This document shows, in pieces, positions 36,314 through 44,146 of a stretch of DNA of 64,000 nt. The stretch's first letter is position 1, and each line of letters opens with the position of its first letter. Where the stretch lies: assembly GCA_001899085.1 (NCBI GenBank), contig MKVB01000001.1:1251323-1315322 (forward strand), given 5' to 3'. Origin of the DNA: Devosia sp. 66-14. GTDB taxonomy: Bacteria; Pseudomonadota; Alphaproteobacteria; Rhizobiales; Devosiaceae. The position numbers and the translations under genes were made by a program. The notes under the pieces were generated by a model. That model ran no database searches. It saw only the letters and a list, made by a program, of their open reading frames with translations, and was not told the origin of the DNA.

Positions 36314-37711
36314 CTAGCCGGCTTCCGGCAGATCCAGCCGCGGCAACTGCACGCTGATCGAGGTGCCGCCGCCCGGGCGTTCGCGGTAACTCGGCTCGCC
36401 GCCGCCGAACTGCCGCGCCAGCTGTTTGACGATCACCGCGCCAAGCCCGTCCTGCCCGCCGCCGGTGAGGCCCTTGCCGTTATCCTCGACGGTCAGCAGC
36501 GTCACGCCGCCGGCCGGGCGCTCGAAGCGCACATAGATGATGCCGCCCTCGCCCTCGGCGAAGGCATGCTTGAGCGCGTTGGTCACCAGTTCGCTCACCA
36601 CGATGCCCAGCGTCGTCGCATCGCGCGCCGGGATGACCATCGCCTGCAGGTGCTTTTCGAACGTCACCTGCTTGCCCGACGGCACGGCTGCCGCGAGGTC
36701 GTCGATGACATCGGCGAGAAATTCCGCTGCATCGGTGGTTTCGAGATCGGCCCCGAGCCGCAGCCGCCGATGGGCCGAGGCGATGGCCTGCACCCGCAAT
36801 TGCGCCGCCTCGAGCGCGGTGCGCACCTCCTCGGACTGGGTGCGCGCCAGCTGCAGCCCCAGAAGCGAGGAGACGGTGGCCAGCGAATTGCCGATCCGGT
36901 GGTTGGTGTCCTGCAGCAGCGTCTCGAGCCTCGCCCGCTCGCGCTCGGCATGGCCGCGCGCCTCTTCGGCTTCGACGGTCCGGGCGCGCACATGCGCTTC
37001 CAGCTCCTCGTTCTGGCTGCGCAGCAGGCTCTGCTGCTCCGACAGCGCCGCCACCTTCCTCTGCGTGCGTGACAGCAGCGCATAGGCAAGGATCGCCGCC
37101 GCCCCCAGCGCCGCGAGGATCGTGACGATGGTCAGCTGCCGGTAGAGCTGCATGCGGCCGTTGCGGTCGATCAGCTTTTCGTCTTCTTCGCCGATCACTT
37201 CCTGCAGCCCGCTGCGGATCCGCTCCATCAGCTGCTGGCCGGTGTCGGAGCGCAACAGCGCCAGCGCTTCAGCGCTCTGACCCGACGACATGAGCTCGAT
37301 GGTGCGTGCCATCTCGGCCCGCTTGGAATCGAGATCGGGCACCAATGCGTCGATCCGGGCCTGCTGCGCCGGGTTGTCGCCGAGCAGCGCCAACAGGCTC
37401 TGGTAGGTCTGGCTCAGGTTGCCGATCGCCACGTTGTAAGGGGCGAGATAGGCCTCGTCGCGCGTGATCAGATAGCCGCGCTGCCCGGTTTCGGCATCGA
37501 CCACCGCCAGCATCAATTCGCGCGCCTGACGCCGGATTTCATAGGTCTTGGCAATGTCGGCGAGCTGGTTGTCGACGGTGCGGACCAGATAGAGCGACGC
37601 CGCCACCGCCACCAGCACCAGGGTCAGCGAGGCGAAGATGGCCACGCGCCGCACCATCCCGCGCCGCCGTGGCCGGGCGAATTCGGCAGATTGGGCGCTG
37701 ACGTCGAGCAT
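36314..37711 (-). CDS. CHASE3 sensor histidine kinase (HWE/HisKA_2 type)
   Basis: The 465-residue protein has a membrane helix at about 20-42, a periplasmic CHASE3 domain with the hallmark ETGQRGYLIT, a second helix (QLTIVTILAALGAAAILAYA) and a coiled coil. A HisKA_2/HWE-type dimerisation domain follows, with phospho-His in LLQDTNHRIGNSLATVSSLL, then a HATPase with ELVTNALKHAF and VEDNGKGL. The ATG at 37711 is favoured over 37816 by the GAGGAT site. Kinases of this type phosphorylate PhyR in alphaproteobacteria, and the gene lies 2.4 kb from phyR, so it is a good PhyK candidate. The stimulus is unknown. Confidence 0.87.
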   Translation of the reverse strand: MLDVSAQSAEFARPRRRGMVRRVAIFASLTLVLVAVAASLYLVRTVDNQLADIAKTYEIRRQARELMLAVVDAETGQRGYLITRDEAYLAPYNVAIGNLSQTYQSLLALLGDNPAQQARIDALVPDLDSKRAEMARTIELMSSGQSAEALALLRSDTGQQLMERIRSGLQEVIGEEDEKLIDRNGRMQLYRQLTIVTILAALGAAAILAYALLSRTQRKVAALSEQQSLLRSQNEELEAHVRARTVEAEEARGHAERERARLETLLQDTNHRIGNSLATVSSLLGLQLARTQSEEVRTALEAAQLRVQAIASAHRRLRLGADLETTDAAEFLADVIDDLAAAVPSGKQVTFEKHLQAMVIPARDATTLGIVVSELVTNALKHAFAEGEGGIIYVRFERPAGGVTLLTVEDNGKGLTGGGQDGLGAVIVKQLARQFGGGEPSYRERPGGGTSISVQLPRLDLPEAG

Positions 37712-37826
37712 CAGGATGCCATCCTCGTGCGGAAGCGGTGCGACGTGAGTCCGGTCGTGCCCCCCGGACCACCCATCGAGAGCACGATGATAGCTAGGCT
37801 GGCGGGGTGGCAACAATGCGGCTCGT

Positions 37827-38609
37827 TCATATCAGCGGGCGCCTGCCTTCCCCCAACCCGCTCCAGCCGGCGATCTCGGCCAGCGCATCGGCATCGAGCA
37901 CTTCGCAGGCCCGGTCATGCCAGCGGATCAGCTGCTTTGCGGCAAGCTTGCGCAGCGTCTTGTTGGTGTGGACGATCGACAGGCCCAGCGTGTCGGCGAC
38001 ATGCTGCTGGGTAATCGGGATCAGCTGCCGCGACCCCTTGACCTGCCCCACCTGCTGGGCCCGCTGGTAGAGGAAGGCGATCAGGTAGGCGGCGCGCTCC
38101 ATGGCGCTGCGCCGCCCGACGCTGAGCAGGTTTTCGTCCAGCATGCGCTCCTCGCGCGAGGCGAGCCAGGTGACGTCGAAGGCGAGGCCCGGGTGGTTCT
38201 CGAACAGTTTGGGCAGGTTGTCGCGCTGGAACACGCACAGCACCACCGGAGAAAGCGACTCCACCGAGTGCTCCATCTCGCCGATTACCGAGCCCTGCAA
38301 CCCCACGAGGTCGCCGGGCAGCAGGTAGTTGAGGATCTGGCGCCGCCCATCCTCCAGCGTCTTGAAGCGGAAGGCCCACCCCGACAGCAGGGTGAACAGC
38401 TGCGCGCTGTGCGATCCCTCGGCGAGGATCATCGAGGCCGGTTCACTCACCAGTTCGCCGCGCTTGAAACCGCTGACGAACTTCAGCTCTTCAGCCGTGA
38501 AATCGCGGAAATGCGCGTTGGCGCGCAGCGGGCAGGCTTCGCAGGGGATGCGTCGGACAGTCGAAGTGGAGGCCACGGTCGTACTCACGGCAGAATTCCC
38601 CCGCAGCAT
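37827..38609 (-). CDS. Crp/Fnr-family transcriptional regulator
   Basis: The 260-residue protein has a cyclic-nucleotide-binding-like beta barrel (about 40-160; GDLVGLQGSVIGEMEHSVES) and a C-terminal winged helix (about 170-245). The recognition region is PITQQHVADTLGLSIVHTNK. The N-terminal IPCEACPLR has two Cys, but the full four-Cys set of an oxygen-sensing Fnr cluster is not evident. It is 115 bp upstream of the histidine kinase on the same strand. This subgroup is frequent next to stress-response kinases in Hyphomicrobiales; the ligand and targets are unknown. A later GTG start (VSTTVAS) is possible. Confidence 0.85.
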   Translation of the reverse strand: MLRGNSAVSTTVASTSTVRRIPCEACPLRANAHFRDFTAEELKFVSGFKRGELVSEPASMILAEGSHSAQLFTLLSGWAFRFKTLEDGRRQILNYLLPGDLVGLQGSVIGEMEHSVESLSPVVLCVFQRDNLPKLFENHPGLAFDVTWLASREERMLDENLLSVGRRSAMERAAYLIAFLYQRAQQVGQVKGSRQLIPITQQHVADTLGLSIVHTNKTLRKLAAKQLIRWHDRACEVLDADALAEIAGWSGLGEGRRPLI

Positions 38610-38726
38610 GTCGCCGGGCTGGCCGCGCGCAACCGATAACTGGCCGCCCGATTGCCTGACGTCATGTCTTTGTTAAATGACCCCAGGGCCCGAACGCCCG
38701 ACGATGCCCCCCGTTTCCACAGCGTC

Positions 38727-39110
38727 ATGGACACAGCATCGATGCACGGCCTGCACATCCTCCTCGTCGAGGAAGAATATCTTATTGCTGCCGATATGGA
38801 GCAGACGCTCCGTGCTGCCGGGGCCGAAGACGTCACCATCGTCGGCGATATCGATACCGCCGCGACGTATGATTTCTCGGACGTGCAGCTCGCGGTGATC
38901 GAGGCCAAGTTCGGCAGCGCCAACGCCGTGGCGCTGAATGACGCGCTGCGCGCGGCCGGTGTGGCCGTGGTGGTGACCTCCGCCGACCACGCGGTCCAGG
39001 CACTGTTCACCGGTGCAACTCCCCTCCAGAAGCCTTTCGACTCCACTGCCCTGCTCGCCGCCTGCGAAGCCGCCCGTCGCCGCGACCCGTCATTGGCCGA
39101 ACCCGCCTAG
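38727..39110 (+). CDS. Receiver-domain-only protein with Glu at the phosphoacceptor site
   Basis: The 127-residue protein is a stand-alone receiver fold: HILLVEEEYLIAADMEQTL (acidic pair EE), LAVIEAKFG, VVVTSADHA (the conserved Ser/Thr) and PLQKPFD (the conserved Lys). In the second motif the phosphorylatable Asp is Glu (about residue 59), the substitution used in the laboratory to mimic phosphorylation. It could thus be a permanently 'on' or decoy receiver. The start is uncertain (TTG 38652, ATG 38664, 38727 or 38742); no clear ribosome site helps. It is divergent from the Crp gene and convergent with ecfG. Confidence 0.7.
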   Translation: MDTASMHGLHILLVEEEYLIAADMEQTLRAAGAEDVTIVGDIDTAATYDFSDVQLAVIEAKFGSANAVALNDALRAAGVAVVVTSADHAVQALFTGATPLQKPFDSTALLAACEAARRRDPSLAEPA

Positions 39111-39191
39111 CTCGCCCGGCGGATCGGGCTGCGCCTGCACAACGCGCCGGGCTCGGCTCGAGGCCCGGCCAGCGGCTCTCATCGTATGGAA

Positions 39192-39221
39192 GCGGGGATG
39201 ACACGGCCCGGTCATCCCCGC
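39192..39221. terminator. Hairpin between convergent receiver and ecfG genes
   Basis: GCGGGGATGAC pairs with GTCATCCCCGC around an 8-base loop. There is no clear T-run, so it may be a rho-independent-like or transcript-end-protecting hairpin serving both convergent transcripts. Confidence 0.5.
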
Positions 39222-39227
39222 AGCAGT

Positions 39228-39782
39228 TCAGGTAAAGCGCGGCAGCGTCGTCACCTGCGCCGACACCGAATCCGGCCCGTAATCGCCCTCGCCCGTCACC
39301 TTGAGCACTTCCTGCAGCTTGCTGCGGGCGCGGCTGACGCGGCTCTTCATGGTGCCGACCGCGCATTTGCAGATCTCGGCCGCCTCTTCGTAGGAAAAGC
39401 CGGAGGCGCCGATCAGGATGATCGCTTCGCGCTGGTCGTCGGGCAGTTTGTCGAGCGCCGCCTTGAAATCGCTGAGGTCCATGATCCCGTATTGCGCCGG
39501 GTGCACGGCCATGCGCTCGGTGAAGGCGCCGTCGGTGTCCTGCACCTCACGGCCGCGCTTGCGCATCTGGCTGTAGAACTCATTGCGAAGGATGGTGAAC
39601 AGCCACGCCTTCATGTTGGTGCCCATCTCGAAGCTTTCCTGCTTCGCCCAGGCCTTCATGACGGTGTCCTGTACCAGGTCGTCCGCCTTGTCGTGGCGCC
39701 CTGAAAGCGACACCGCGAACGCCCGGAGGCTGGGCAAAGTGGACAGCAGCTCGCGCTTGAAGCTCGGCTTTTCGGCTTCCAT
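39228..39782 (-). CDS. ecfG: General stress response sigma factor EcfG
   Basis: The 184-residue ECF sigma factor has region 2 (LRAFAVSLSGRHDKADDLVQ, then MKAWLFTILRNEFYSQMRKR) and region 4 (LPDDQREAIILIGASGFSYE and VGTMKSRVSRARSKLQEVL). These match the EcfG group that directs the alphaproteobacterial general stress response. Its start lies 3 bp after the nepR stop, so the pair is translationally coupled. EcfG recognises GGAAC-N16/17-CGTT promoters, several of which flank neighbouring genes here. NepR holds it inactive until phosphorylated PhyR binds NepR. Confidence 0.93.
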   Translation of the reverse strand: MEAEKPSFKRELLSTLPSLRAFAVSLSGRHDKADDLVQDTVMKAWAKQESFEMGTNMKAWLFTILRNEFYSQMRKRGREVQDTDGAFTERMAVHPAQYGIMDLSDFKAALDKLPDDQREAIILIGASGFSYEEAAEICKCAVGTMKSRVSRARSKLQEVLKVTGEGDYGPDSVSAQVTTLPRFT

Positions 39783-39785
39783 GGG

Positions 39786-39998
39786 CTACTCGCCCTTCGC
39801 GGTTTTGGTCTGCTTGCTCTGCTGCTCGACAGTGTCGAGCTGTTCCAGCAGGTCGATCAGCTTGGAGGGAATTTCTTCGCTTTGTACGGCTCCGTAGAGC
39901 GCCCGCAGCTTATTTCCGATGTCGGAGTTAGGCCCCAGTCCATCGTCGCGGCGGCGCCGCACCATACCCAAATCATTCATTGTTGTTTTGTCTCGCAT
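39786..39998 (-). CDS. nepR: Anti-sigma factor NepR
   Basis: The 70-residue protein begins MRDKTTMNDLGMV and contains the NepR signature IGNKLRALYGAVQSEEIPSK followed by LIDLLEQLD. NepR is a small helical protein that binds EcfG under calm conditions and is taken over by PhyR~P under stress. The ATG at 39998, preceded by GAAGGG, is preferred over 40034. It is the first gene of nepR-ecfG and is divergent from phyR. Confidence 0.93.
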   Translation of the reverse strand: MRDKTTMNDLGMVRRRRDDGLGPNSDIGNKLRALYGAVQSEEIPSKLIDLLEQLDTVEQQSKQTKTAKGE

Positions 39999-40054
39999 AA
40001 ACCCTTCGCCCCACAGCAGGATCTGACGCCCCATACTCCAGCCGCGGGAAGCTA

Positions 40055-40079
40055 AATGCGCCGCGACAAAAAAAGTTCC
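40055..40079 (-). promoter_or_regulatory. Near-consensus EcfG promoter of nepR-ecfG
   Basis: On the minus strand GGAAC (40079-40075), a 16-base spacer that includes a T7 run, and CATT (40058-40055), one base off CGTT. The leader to nepR would be about 50 bases. It implies positive autoregulation, weaker than at phyR. Confidence 0.55.
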
Positions 40080-40088
40080 AGATATTCG

Positions 40089-40113
40089 GGAACCAAGTTT
40101 TCAGCATGTCGTT
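40089..40113 (+). promoter_or_regulatory. EcfG-type stress promoter of phyR
   Basis: GGAAC at 40089-40093, 16-base spacer, CGTT at 40110-40113, 45 bp upstream of the phyR start. The elements for the two divergent promoters lie only about 10 bp apart. Confidence 0.8.
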
Positions 40114-40158
40114 CTCATCCATGGTAAGCTCTAAAAGCGTCACGGGAGTAGAATTTCA

Positions 40159-40953
40159 ATGTCGCTATCCACGCGGATCGCACCGCATCTTCCCTATCTG
40201 CGTCGTTTCTCGCGGGCGGTCACCGGCTCGCAAACCTCCGGTGATGCCTATGTCGCGGCAACGCTCGAAGCGCTGATCGCCGATCTCTCCATCTTCCCGG
40301 AAGCGAGCAACGACCGCATCGCCCTCTACCGGCTCTATTCGGCGCTGTTCTCCAGTTCGGCGATCCGAGTTCCCGAGCCGACCTCGACCTTCCCCTGGGA
40401 GTCGCGGGCGGCGGCCAACCTCGCCAATCTCGCGCCACGCCCCCGGCAGGCCTTCCTGCTGGTTGCCGTGGAGGGCTTCAGCCACGGCGAAGCCGCGGAA
40501 ATCCTCGATGTCTCGTCCGACGAGTTCGCCGACCTCCTGTCGCAGGCCTCCGCCGAGATCTCGCGCCAGGTGGCGACCGATATCCTGATCATCGAAGATG
40601 AACCGCTGATCGCCATGGATATCGAGCAGATGGTCGAGGGCCTCGGCCATCGCGTTGTCGGCATCGCCCGCACCCACAAGGAAGCAGTGGCGCTCTACCA
40701 CAAGACCCAGCCGCGCATGATCCTCGCCGATATCCAGCTGGCCGACGGCTCATCCGGCATCGATGCGGTCAACGATATCCTGCACGCCCATCCGATCCCG
40801 GTGATCTTCATCACCGCGTTCCCCGAGCGGCTGCTGACCGGCGAACGTCCGGAACCGACCTTCCTCGTCACCAAGCCGTTCAACCCGGACATGGTGCGCG
40901 CGCTGATCAGCCAGGCGCTGTTCTTCGACGAAGGCTCGCGCGCCGCGGCCTGA
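40159..40953 (+). CDS. phyR: Stress response regulator PhyR
   Basis: The 264-residue protein has an N-terminal sigma-like domain (about 1-130; [19 protein letters not shown] and [20 protein letters not shown]) that mimics EcfG, joined to a receiver domain (about 140-258). The receiver has [13 protein letters not shown], phosphoacceptor Asp191 in [13 protein letters not shown], Thr in FITAF and Lys in LVTKPFNPD. On phosphorylation the sigma-like part binds NepR and frees EcfG. The gene is divergent from nepR-ecfG with 160 bp between the starts. A rho-independent terminator follows. Confidence 0.95.
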   Translation: MSLSTRIAPHLPYLRRFSRAVTGSQTSGDAYVAATLEALIADLSIFPEASNDRIALYRLYSALFSSSAIRVPEPTSTFPWESRAAANLANLAPRPRQAFLLVAVEGFSHGEAAEILDVSSDEFADLLSQASAEISRQVATDILIIEDEPLIAMDIEQMVEGLGHRVVGIARTHKEAVALYHKTQPRMILADIQLADGSSGIDAVNDILHAHPIPVIFITAFPERLLTGERPEPTFLVTKPFNPDMVRALISQALFFDEGSRAAA

Positions 40954-40979
40954 CCCTCCGGACGCCCCTCCGGATCTTG

Positions 40980-41006
40980 AGCCGGGCTCTGCCCGGCTCT
41001 TTTTTG
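40980..41006 (+). terminator. Rho-independent terminator of phyR
   Basis: AGCCGGGC (40980-40987), TCT loop, GCCCGGCT (40991-40998), then CTTTTTTG. It lies 27 bp after the phyR stop. Confidence 0.85.
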
Positions 41007-41060
41007 TTTGTTGTGGGGCTGGTGGAGTTCACCTCCGTCAAAGGCAGAGAGCCCTCCACG

Positions 41061-41085
41061 GGAACCCAAACTCCGCCCGGTCGTT
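41061..41085 (+). promoter_or_regulatory. EcfG-type stress promoter (GGAAC-N16-CGTT)
   Basis: GGAAC at 41061-41065, 16-base spacer, CGTT at 41082-41085. It is 31 bp upstream of the DUF1328 start. Confidence 0.75.
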
Positions 41086-41116
41086 ACTCCCCCGACAGAT
41101 CAATGGAGTAACAAGA

Positions 41117-41281
41117 ATGTTGCAATACGCACTGCTCTTTCTGGTCATCGCCATCGTCGCGGGCGTGCTGGGATTTGGCGGTATTGCCGGCGCTGCCTCT
41201 GGCATCGCCCAGCTTCTGTTCTTCCTGTTTCTGGCCTTCCTGGTCGTCTCGCTGATCATCGGCCTGTTCCGGCGCGCCTGA
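41117..41281 (+). CDS. DUF1328 family small membrane protein
   Basis: The 54-residue protein [20 protein letters not shown] has two membrane helices separated by [12 protein letters not shown], the signature of DUF1328 (PF07043; YtjA of Escherichia coli is a member). Members are short, abundant and induced by stress in many alphaproteobacteria. A perfect EcfG-type promoter precedes it. GGAG lies at the expected distance before the ATG. The gene is too short for usual cut-offs but well supported. Confidence 0.85.
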   Translation: MLQYALLFLVIAIVAGVLGFGGIAGAASGIAQLLFFLFLAFLVVSLIIGLFRRA

Positions 41282-41333
41282 CGCGCCAGAGTTTACTCGA
41301 ACCGTCCCAGCCGGGTCCGCGGTTCGAGGTGGC

Positions 41334-41363
41334 AACGGCCCCATCCGCGTGGATGGGGCCGTT
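41334..41363 (+). terminator. Hairpin after DUF1328
   Basis: AACGGCCCCATCC pairs with GGATGGGGCCGTT around a GCGT loop, 52 bp after the stop. The T-run is weak (AGCTTGT). A smaller hairpin CTCGAACCG/CGGTTCGAG lies just before it. Confidence 0.6.
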
Positions 41364-41495
41364 AGCTTGTCCGATGCGGCCGGGCCGACAGGGGCGCCAA
41401 CTGGTCCGCGCCGGATTTTCCTGCCATCGCTGTCGAATCCCGCCTGTCTGGTTCGATTAACTGAGAACCCCAGGCAGTCCCCGAAGGAGCAAGCC

Positions 41496-41861
41496 ATGAC
41501 CCAGTATCTCGTCGCCATCCACCACCCCGACGATTTCGAGCCGTTCTCCGAGGACGAGGCGACCCACCGCGACATCAGCGCGCTCAACATCGCCATGCAG
41601 GCCGAGCGCATCGTGGTGTTCGTGGGCGGGCTCGACCGCGCCACCGAAGCCAAGGCGGTGCGGCGCAAGCCCGGCGGCGACCTGCTCGTCACCGACGGAC
41701 CCTATATCGAGACCAAGGAGCATATCGGCGGCTTCTGGGTGCTCGAACTCCCCAGCATGGAGGCCGCGCTCGAGTGGGGCAAACGCGCCGCCATCGCTTG
41801 CCGCGCTCCGGTGGAAGTGCGGGCGTTCAACTCGCTGGAGAACCGCGACGCAGTGCACTGA
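41496..41861 (+). CDS. YCII/DGPF-domain protein
   Basis: The 121-residue protein has the DGPF motif as TDGPYIETKEHIGGFWVLEL, the mark of the DGPF/YCII family (PF03795). The ferredoxin-like fold carries a possible His/Asp catalytic pair, but most members have no known reaction. Many occur beside ECF sigma factors as possible signal-related proteins; this one stands alone here, with the sigma factor 1.7 kb away. GAAGGAG precedes the ATG at 41496. A terminator hairpin follows 90 bp after the stop. Confidence 0.85.
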   Translation: MTQYLVAIHHPDDFEPFSEDEATHRDISALNIAMQAERIVVFVGGLDRATEAKAVRRKPGGDLLVTDGPYIETKEHIGGFWVLELPSMEAALEWGKRAAIACRAPVEVRAFNSLENRDAVH

Positions 41862-41951
41862 GGGACTGGCACCGGCCGCGCCGCAGCGCCCCCCTCGCCC
41901 TCTGGGGAGAGGGGACGCGCTTTGCACCCGCAGCACCTGCCCGGAATCAAA

Positions 41952-41971
41952 AGCCCCGCCGAAGCGGGGCT
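41952..41971. terminator. Hairpin between YCII and CsbD genes
   Basis: AGCCCCGC pairs with GCGGGGCT around a CGAA tetraloop, preceded by AAAA and followed by CAGTCTT. It lies between convergent genes and could end transcripts from both sides. Confidence 0.65.
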
Positions 41972-41994
41972 CAGTCTTCTGGCAATCAGGGCGC

Positions 41995-42195
41995 CTAGTG
42001 CAGGCGATTGACCCAGTCGTCGACTTCGCGCTCGGCCACTTCCTGGGCCTTGCCGTAGCGTTCCTGGATCTTGCCGCTGAGCTGTTTGCGGTTGCCCTTG
42101 ATGATGTCGAGGTCATTGTCGGTCAGCTTGCCCCACTGGGTCTGGACCTTGCCCTTGAACTGCTCCCAGTTGCCTTCAACCTGGTTCCAATTCAT
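41995..42195 (-). CDS. CsbD-family stress protein
   Basis: The 66-residue protein MNWNQVEGNWEQFKGKVQTQ... shows the CsbD pattern (PF05532): WNQVEGNWEQFKGKVQ, GKLTDNDLDIIKGNR and a Gln/Lys-rich helical end. CsbD proteins are small, soluble, abundant and controlled by general stress sigma factors in several phyla; their job is unknown. An EcfG-type promoter lies 57 bp upstream and AAAAGGAG just before the start. Confidence 0.92.
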   Translation of the reverse strand: MNWNQVEGNWEQFKGKVQTQWGKLTDNDLDIIKGNRKQLSGKIQERYGKAQEVAEREVDDWVNRLH

Positions 42196-42252
42196 CTGCA
42201 ATCTCCTTTTCTGCTGAAATGAGCCGCCGTGGCCGGTGGCCCGTGTTGAACT

Positions 42253-42277
42253 AACGCGTCCTGTCCGCGTGAGTTCC
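42253..42277 (-). promoter_or_regulatory. EcfG-type stress promoter of the CsbD gene
   Basis: On the minus strand GGAAC (42277-42273), 16-base spacer, CGTT (42256-42253). This marks the right-hand end of the stress island. Confidence 0.75.
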
Positions 42278-42374
42278 GCCAGCCAGTCAAGTTTGCCCAG
42301 GGGTGCGGGTGAACCACTGCCTCGGTTCCGCAAAACCCTTGCCAGCCGTCGCCGCATTGGATTTGGTGCAGCCG

Positions 42375-43157
42375 ATGCAGAACTCCCTTGCCCCTCCGGT
42401 CGTCGAGATCGCCGACCTCCACAAATCCTACGGCCCGCTGGAAGTGCTGAAGGGCGTCTCGCTCACCGCCCGCCAGGGTGAGGTGGTGGCGCTGATCGGC
42501 TCCTCTGGCTCCGGCAAATCCACCCTGCTGCGCTGCATCAACATGCTCGAAGTGCCCGAGGCCGGCACGGTCAAGGTCGGCGGCGAGGAGATCGCGCTCA
42601 GCGGCAAGCCGCCGCACCGCAAGCCCGCCAACGAGCAGCAGATCCGCCGCATCCGTTCCGAACTCGGCATGGTGTTCCAGTCGTTCAACCTGTGGAGCCA
42701 CATGACCATCCTCGGCAACGTCATGGAGGCGCCGCTCAAGGTGCAGAAGCGCGCCCACGCCGAAGTCGAGGCCGAAGCGCTCGAAATGCTGGCCAAGGTC
42801 GGCATTCGCGACAAGGCCGCGAGCTACCCCAGCCAGTTGTCGGGCGGCCAGCAGCAGCGCGCCGCCATCGCCCGGGCGCTCTGCATCAACCCCAGGGTCA
42901 TGCTGTTCGACGAGCCGACTTCGGCGCTCGATCCCGAGCTTGAAGTCGAGGTGCTCAGGGTGATCAAGCTCCTTGCCGACGAGGGCCGCACCATGATCCT
43001 CGTCACCCACGACATGCAGTTCGCCAAAACCATCGCCGACCGCGTCATCTTCCTGCACCAGGGCCGGATCGAGGAAGAAGGCACTGCCGCCGAGGTGTTC
43101 GGCGCCACCCGCTCGGCACGGCTCAAGCAGTTCCTCAGCGCCGCCGGGCATGGCTGA
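42375..43157 (+). CDS. Polar amino-acid ABC transporter ATP-binding protein (HisP/GlnQ type)
   Basis: The 260-residue ATPase has Walker A GSSGSGKST, signature LSGGQQQR, Walker B VMLFDEPTSALDPELEVEV and the switch His in VTHDMQFAKTIADRV. The insert RKPANEQQIRRIRSELGMVF is typical of HisP. It lacks a TOBE domain, as usual for amino-acid importers. I take the ATG at 42375 (MQNSLAPPVVEIADLHKSYG) rather than 42303, which would add a non-conserved tail. It leads an ATPase-SBP-permease-permease-deacylase cluster. Confidence 0.9.
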   Translation: MQNSLAPPVVEIADLHKSYGPLEVLKGVSLTARQGEVVALIGSSGSGKSTLLRCINMLEVPEAGTVKVGGEEIALSGKPPHRKPANEQQIRRIRSELGMVFQSFNLWSHMTILGNVMEAPLKVQKRAHAEVEAEALEMLAKVGIRDKAASYPSQLSGGQQQRAAIARALCINPRVMLFDEPTSALDPELEVEVLRVIKLLADEGRTMILVTHDMQFAKTIADRVIFLHQGRIEEEGTAAEVFGATRSARLKQFLSAAGHG

Positions 43158-43334
43158 TCGCAGCCCGGCCGCTTCAGTCGGGCGCGCCCGCAACAATTCG
43201 CAAACGATTGACCGAACGGTAAAAAACGCTAGCGTTGCCATCCAGGCGCCGGCCGATTGGACGGCGCAACCAGTGCGCCGGTGGTGAGACCGGCCATCAA
43301 CGCCGGCCAAGACCGGCGGCAAACAGGAGAGATC

Positions 43335-44096
43335 ATGAACAAGCTCATTCTCGCGGCGGCAGCCGCTGCCTTGGCGATGCTCGCCAGCGGCGCCAATGCG
43401 CAGGCCGTCCGCATCGCCACCGAAGGCGCCTATGCGCCGTGGAATTTCCTCGATGAAGCCGGCAAGCCCGCCGGGCTCGATGTCGATGTCGGCACCGAGG
43501 CCTGCAAGCGCGCCGCGCTCGACTGTACCTTCCAGGTCAACGCCTGGGATTCCATCATCCCCAACCTGGTCGCCGGCAACTACGACGTGATCATCGCCGG
43601 CATGTCGGTCACCGACGAGCGCAAGGCCTCGATCGACTTCACCGACGAGTATTTCCCGCCCGATCCCGCCCGCTACATGGTGCGCGCCGGCACGGTGCTG
43701 GATTTCGATAATCTGAGCGGCAAGAATATCGGCGTGCAGGGCGGCACCATCCATGCGGCCTATGCCACCGAGCATTTCGGCGCCAGCAACACCGTCAAGT
43801 CGTTCGACAACGCCGACCAGGCGCTGGCCGACCTCAATGCCGGCAATGTCGACGTGATCCTTGCCGACGGCAACTACATCACCGAGGTGGTCGCCGGCTC
43901 GGGCGGCGCGCTCGAGAAGGTCGGGCCGGAACTGGTGATCGGCGGCGGCGTCGCCATGGGCCTGAGGAAGGCCGACGACGAGTTGGAAGGCAAGCTCAAC
44001 GCCGCGCTGGCCGAGATGAAGAAGGATGGCACGCTCGACGCGCTGATCATCAAGTGGTTCCCTGACAAGGTGGGCCCGATCTACGCCGGCGGCTGA
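43335..44096 (+). CDS. Polar amino-acid ABC transporter substrate-binding protein
   Basis: The 253-residue protein has a signal peptide (MNKLILAAAAAALAMLASGA, cleaved near NAQA) and a family-3 solute-binding domain (PF00497): VRIATEGAYAPWNFLDEAGK, DYVIIAGMSVTDERK-like DVIIAGMSVT, and LNGxVDVILAD-like NAGNVDVILADGN. Family 3 binds polar amino acids, opines or related compounds. GGAGAG precedes the ATG. A 177-bp gap with a possible TTGACC -35 (43208) separates it from the ATPase gene, so it may have its own promoter. Confidence 0.88.
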   Translation: MNKLILAAAAAALAMLASGANAQAVRIATEGAYAPWNFLDEAGKPAGLDVDVGTEACKRAALDCTFQVNAWDSIIPNLVAGNYDVIIAGMSVTDERKASIDFTDEYFPPDPARYMVRAGTVLDFDNLSGKNIGVQGGTIHAAYATEHFGASNTVKSFDNADQALADLNAGNVDVILADGNYITEVVAGSGGALEKVGPELVIGGGVAMGLRKADDELEGKLNAALAEMKKDGTLDALIIKWFPDKVGPIYAGG

Positions 44097-44146
44097 GTTC
44101 AGACGGGGCGGGCTTCGACCCGCCCCGGTTTGCTCGAGCCCGGGGC

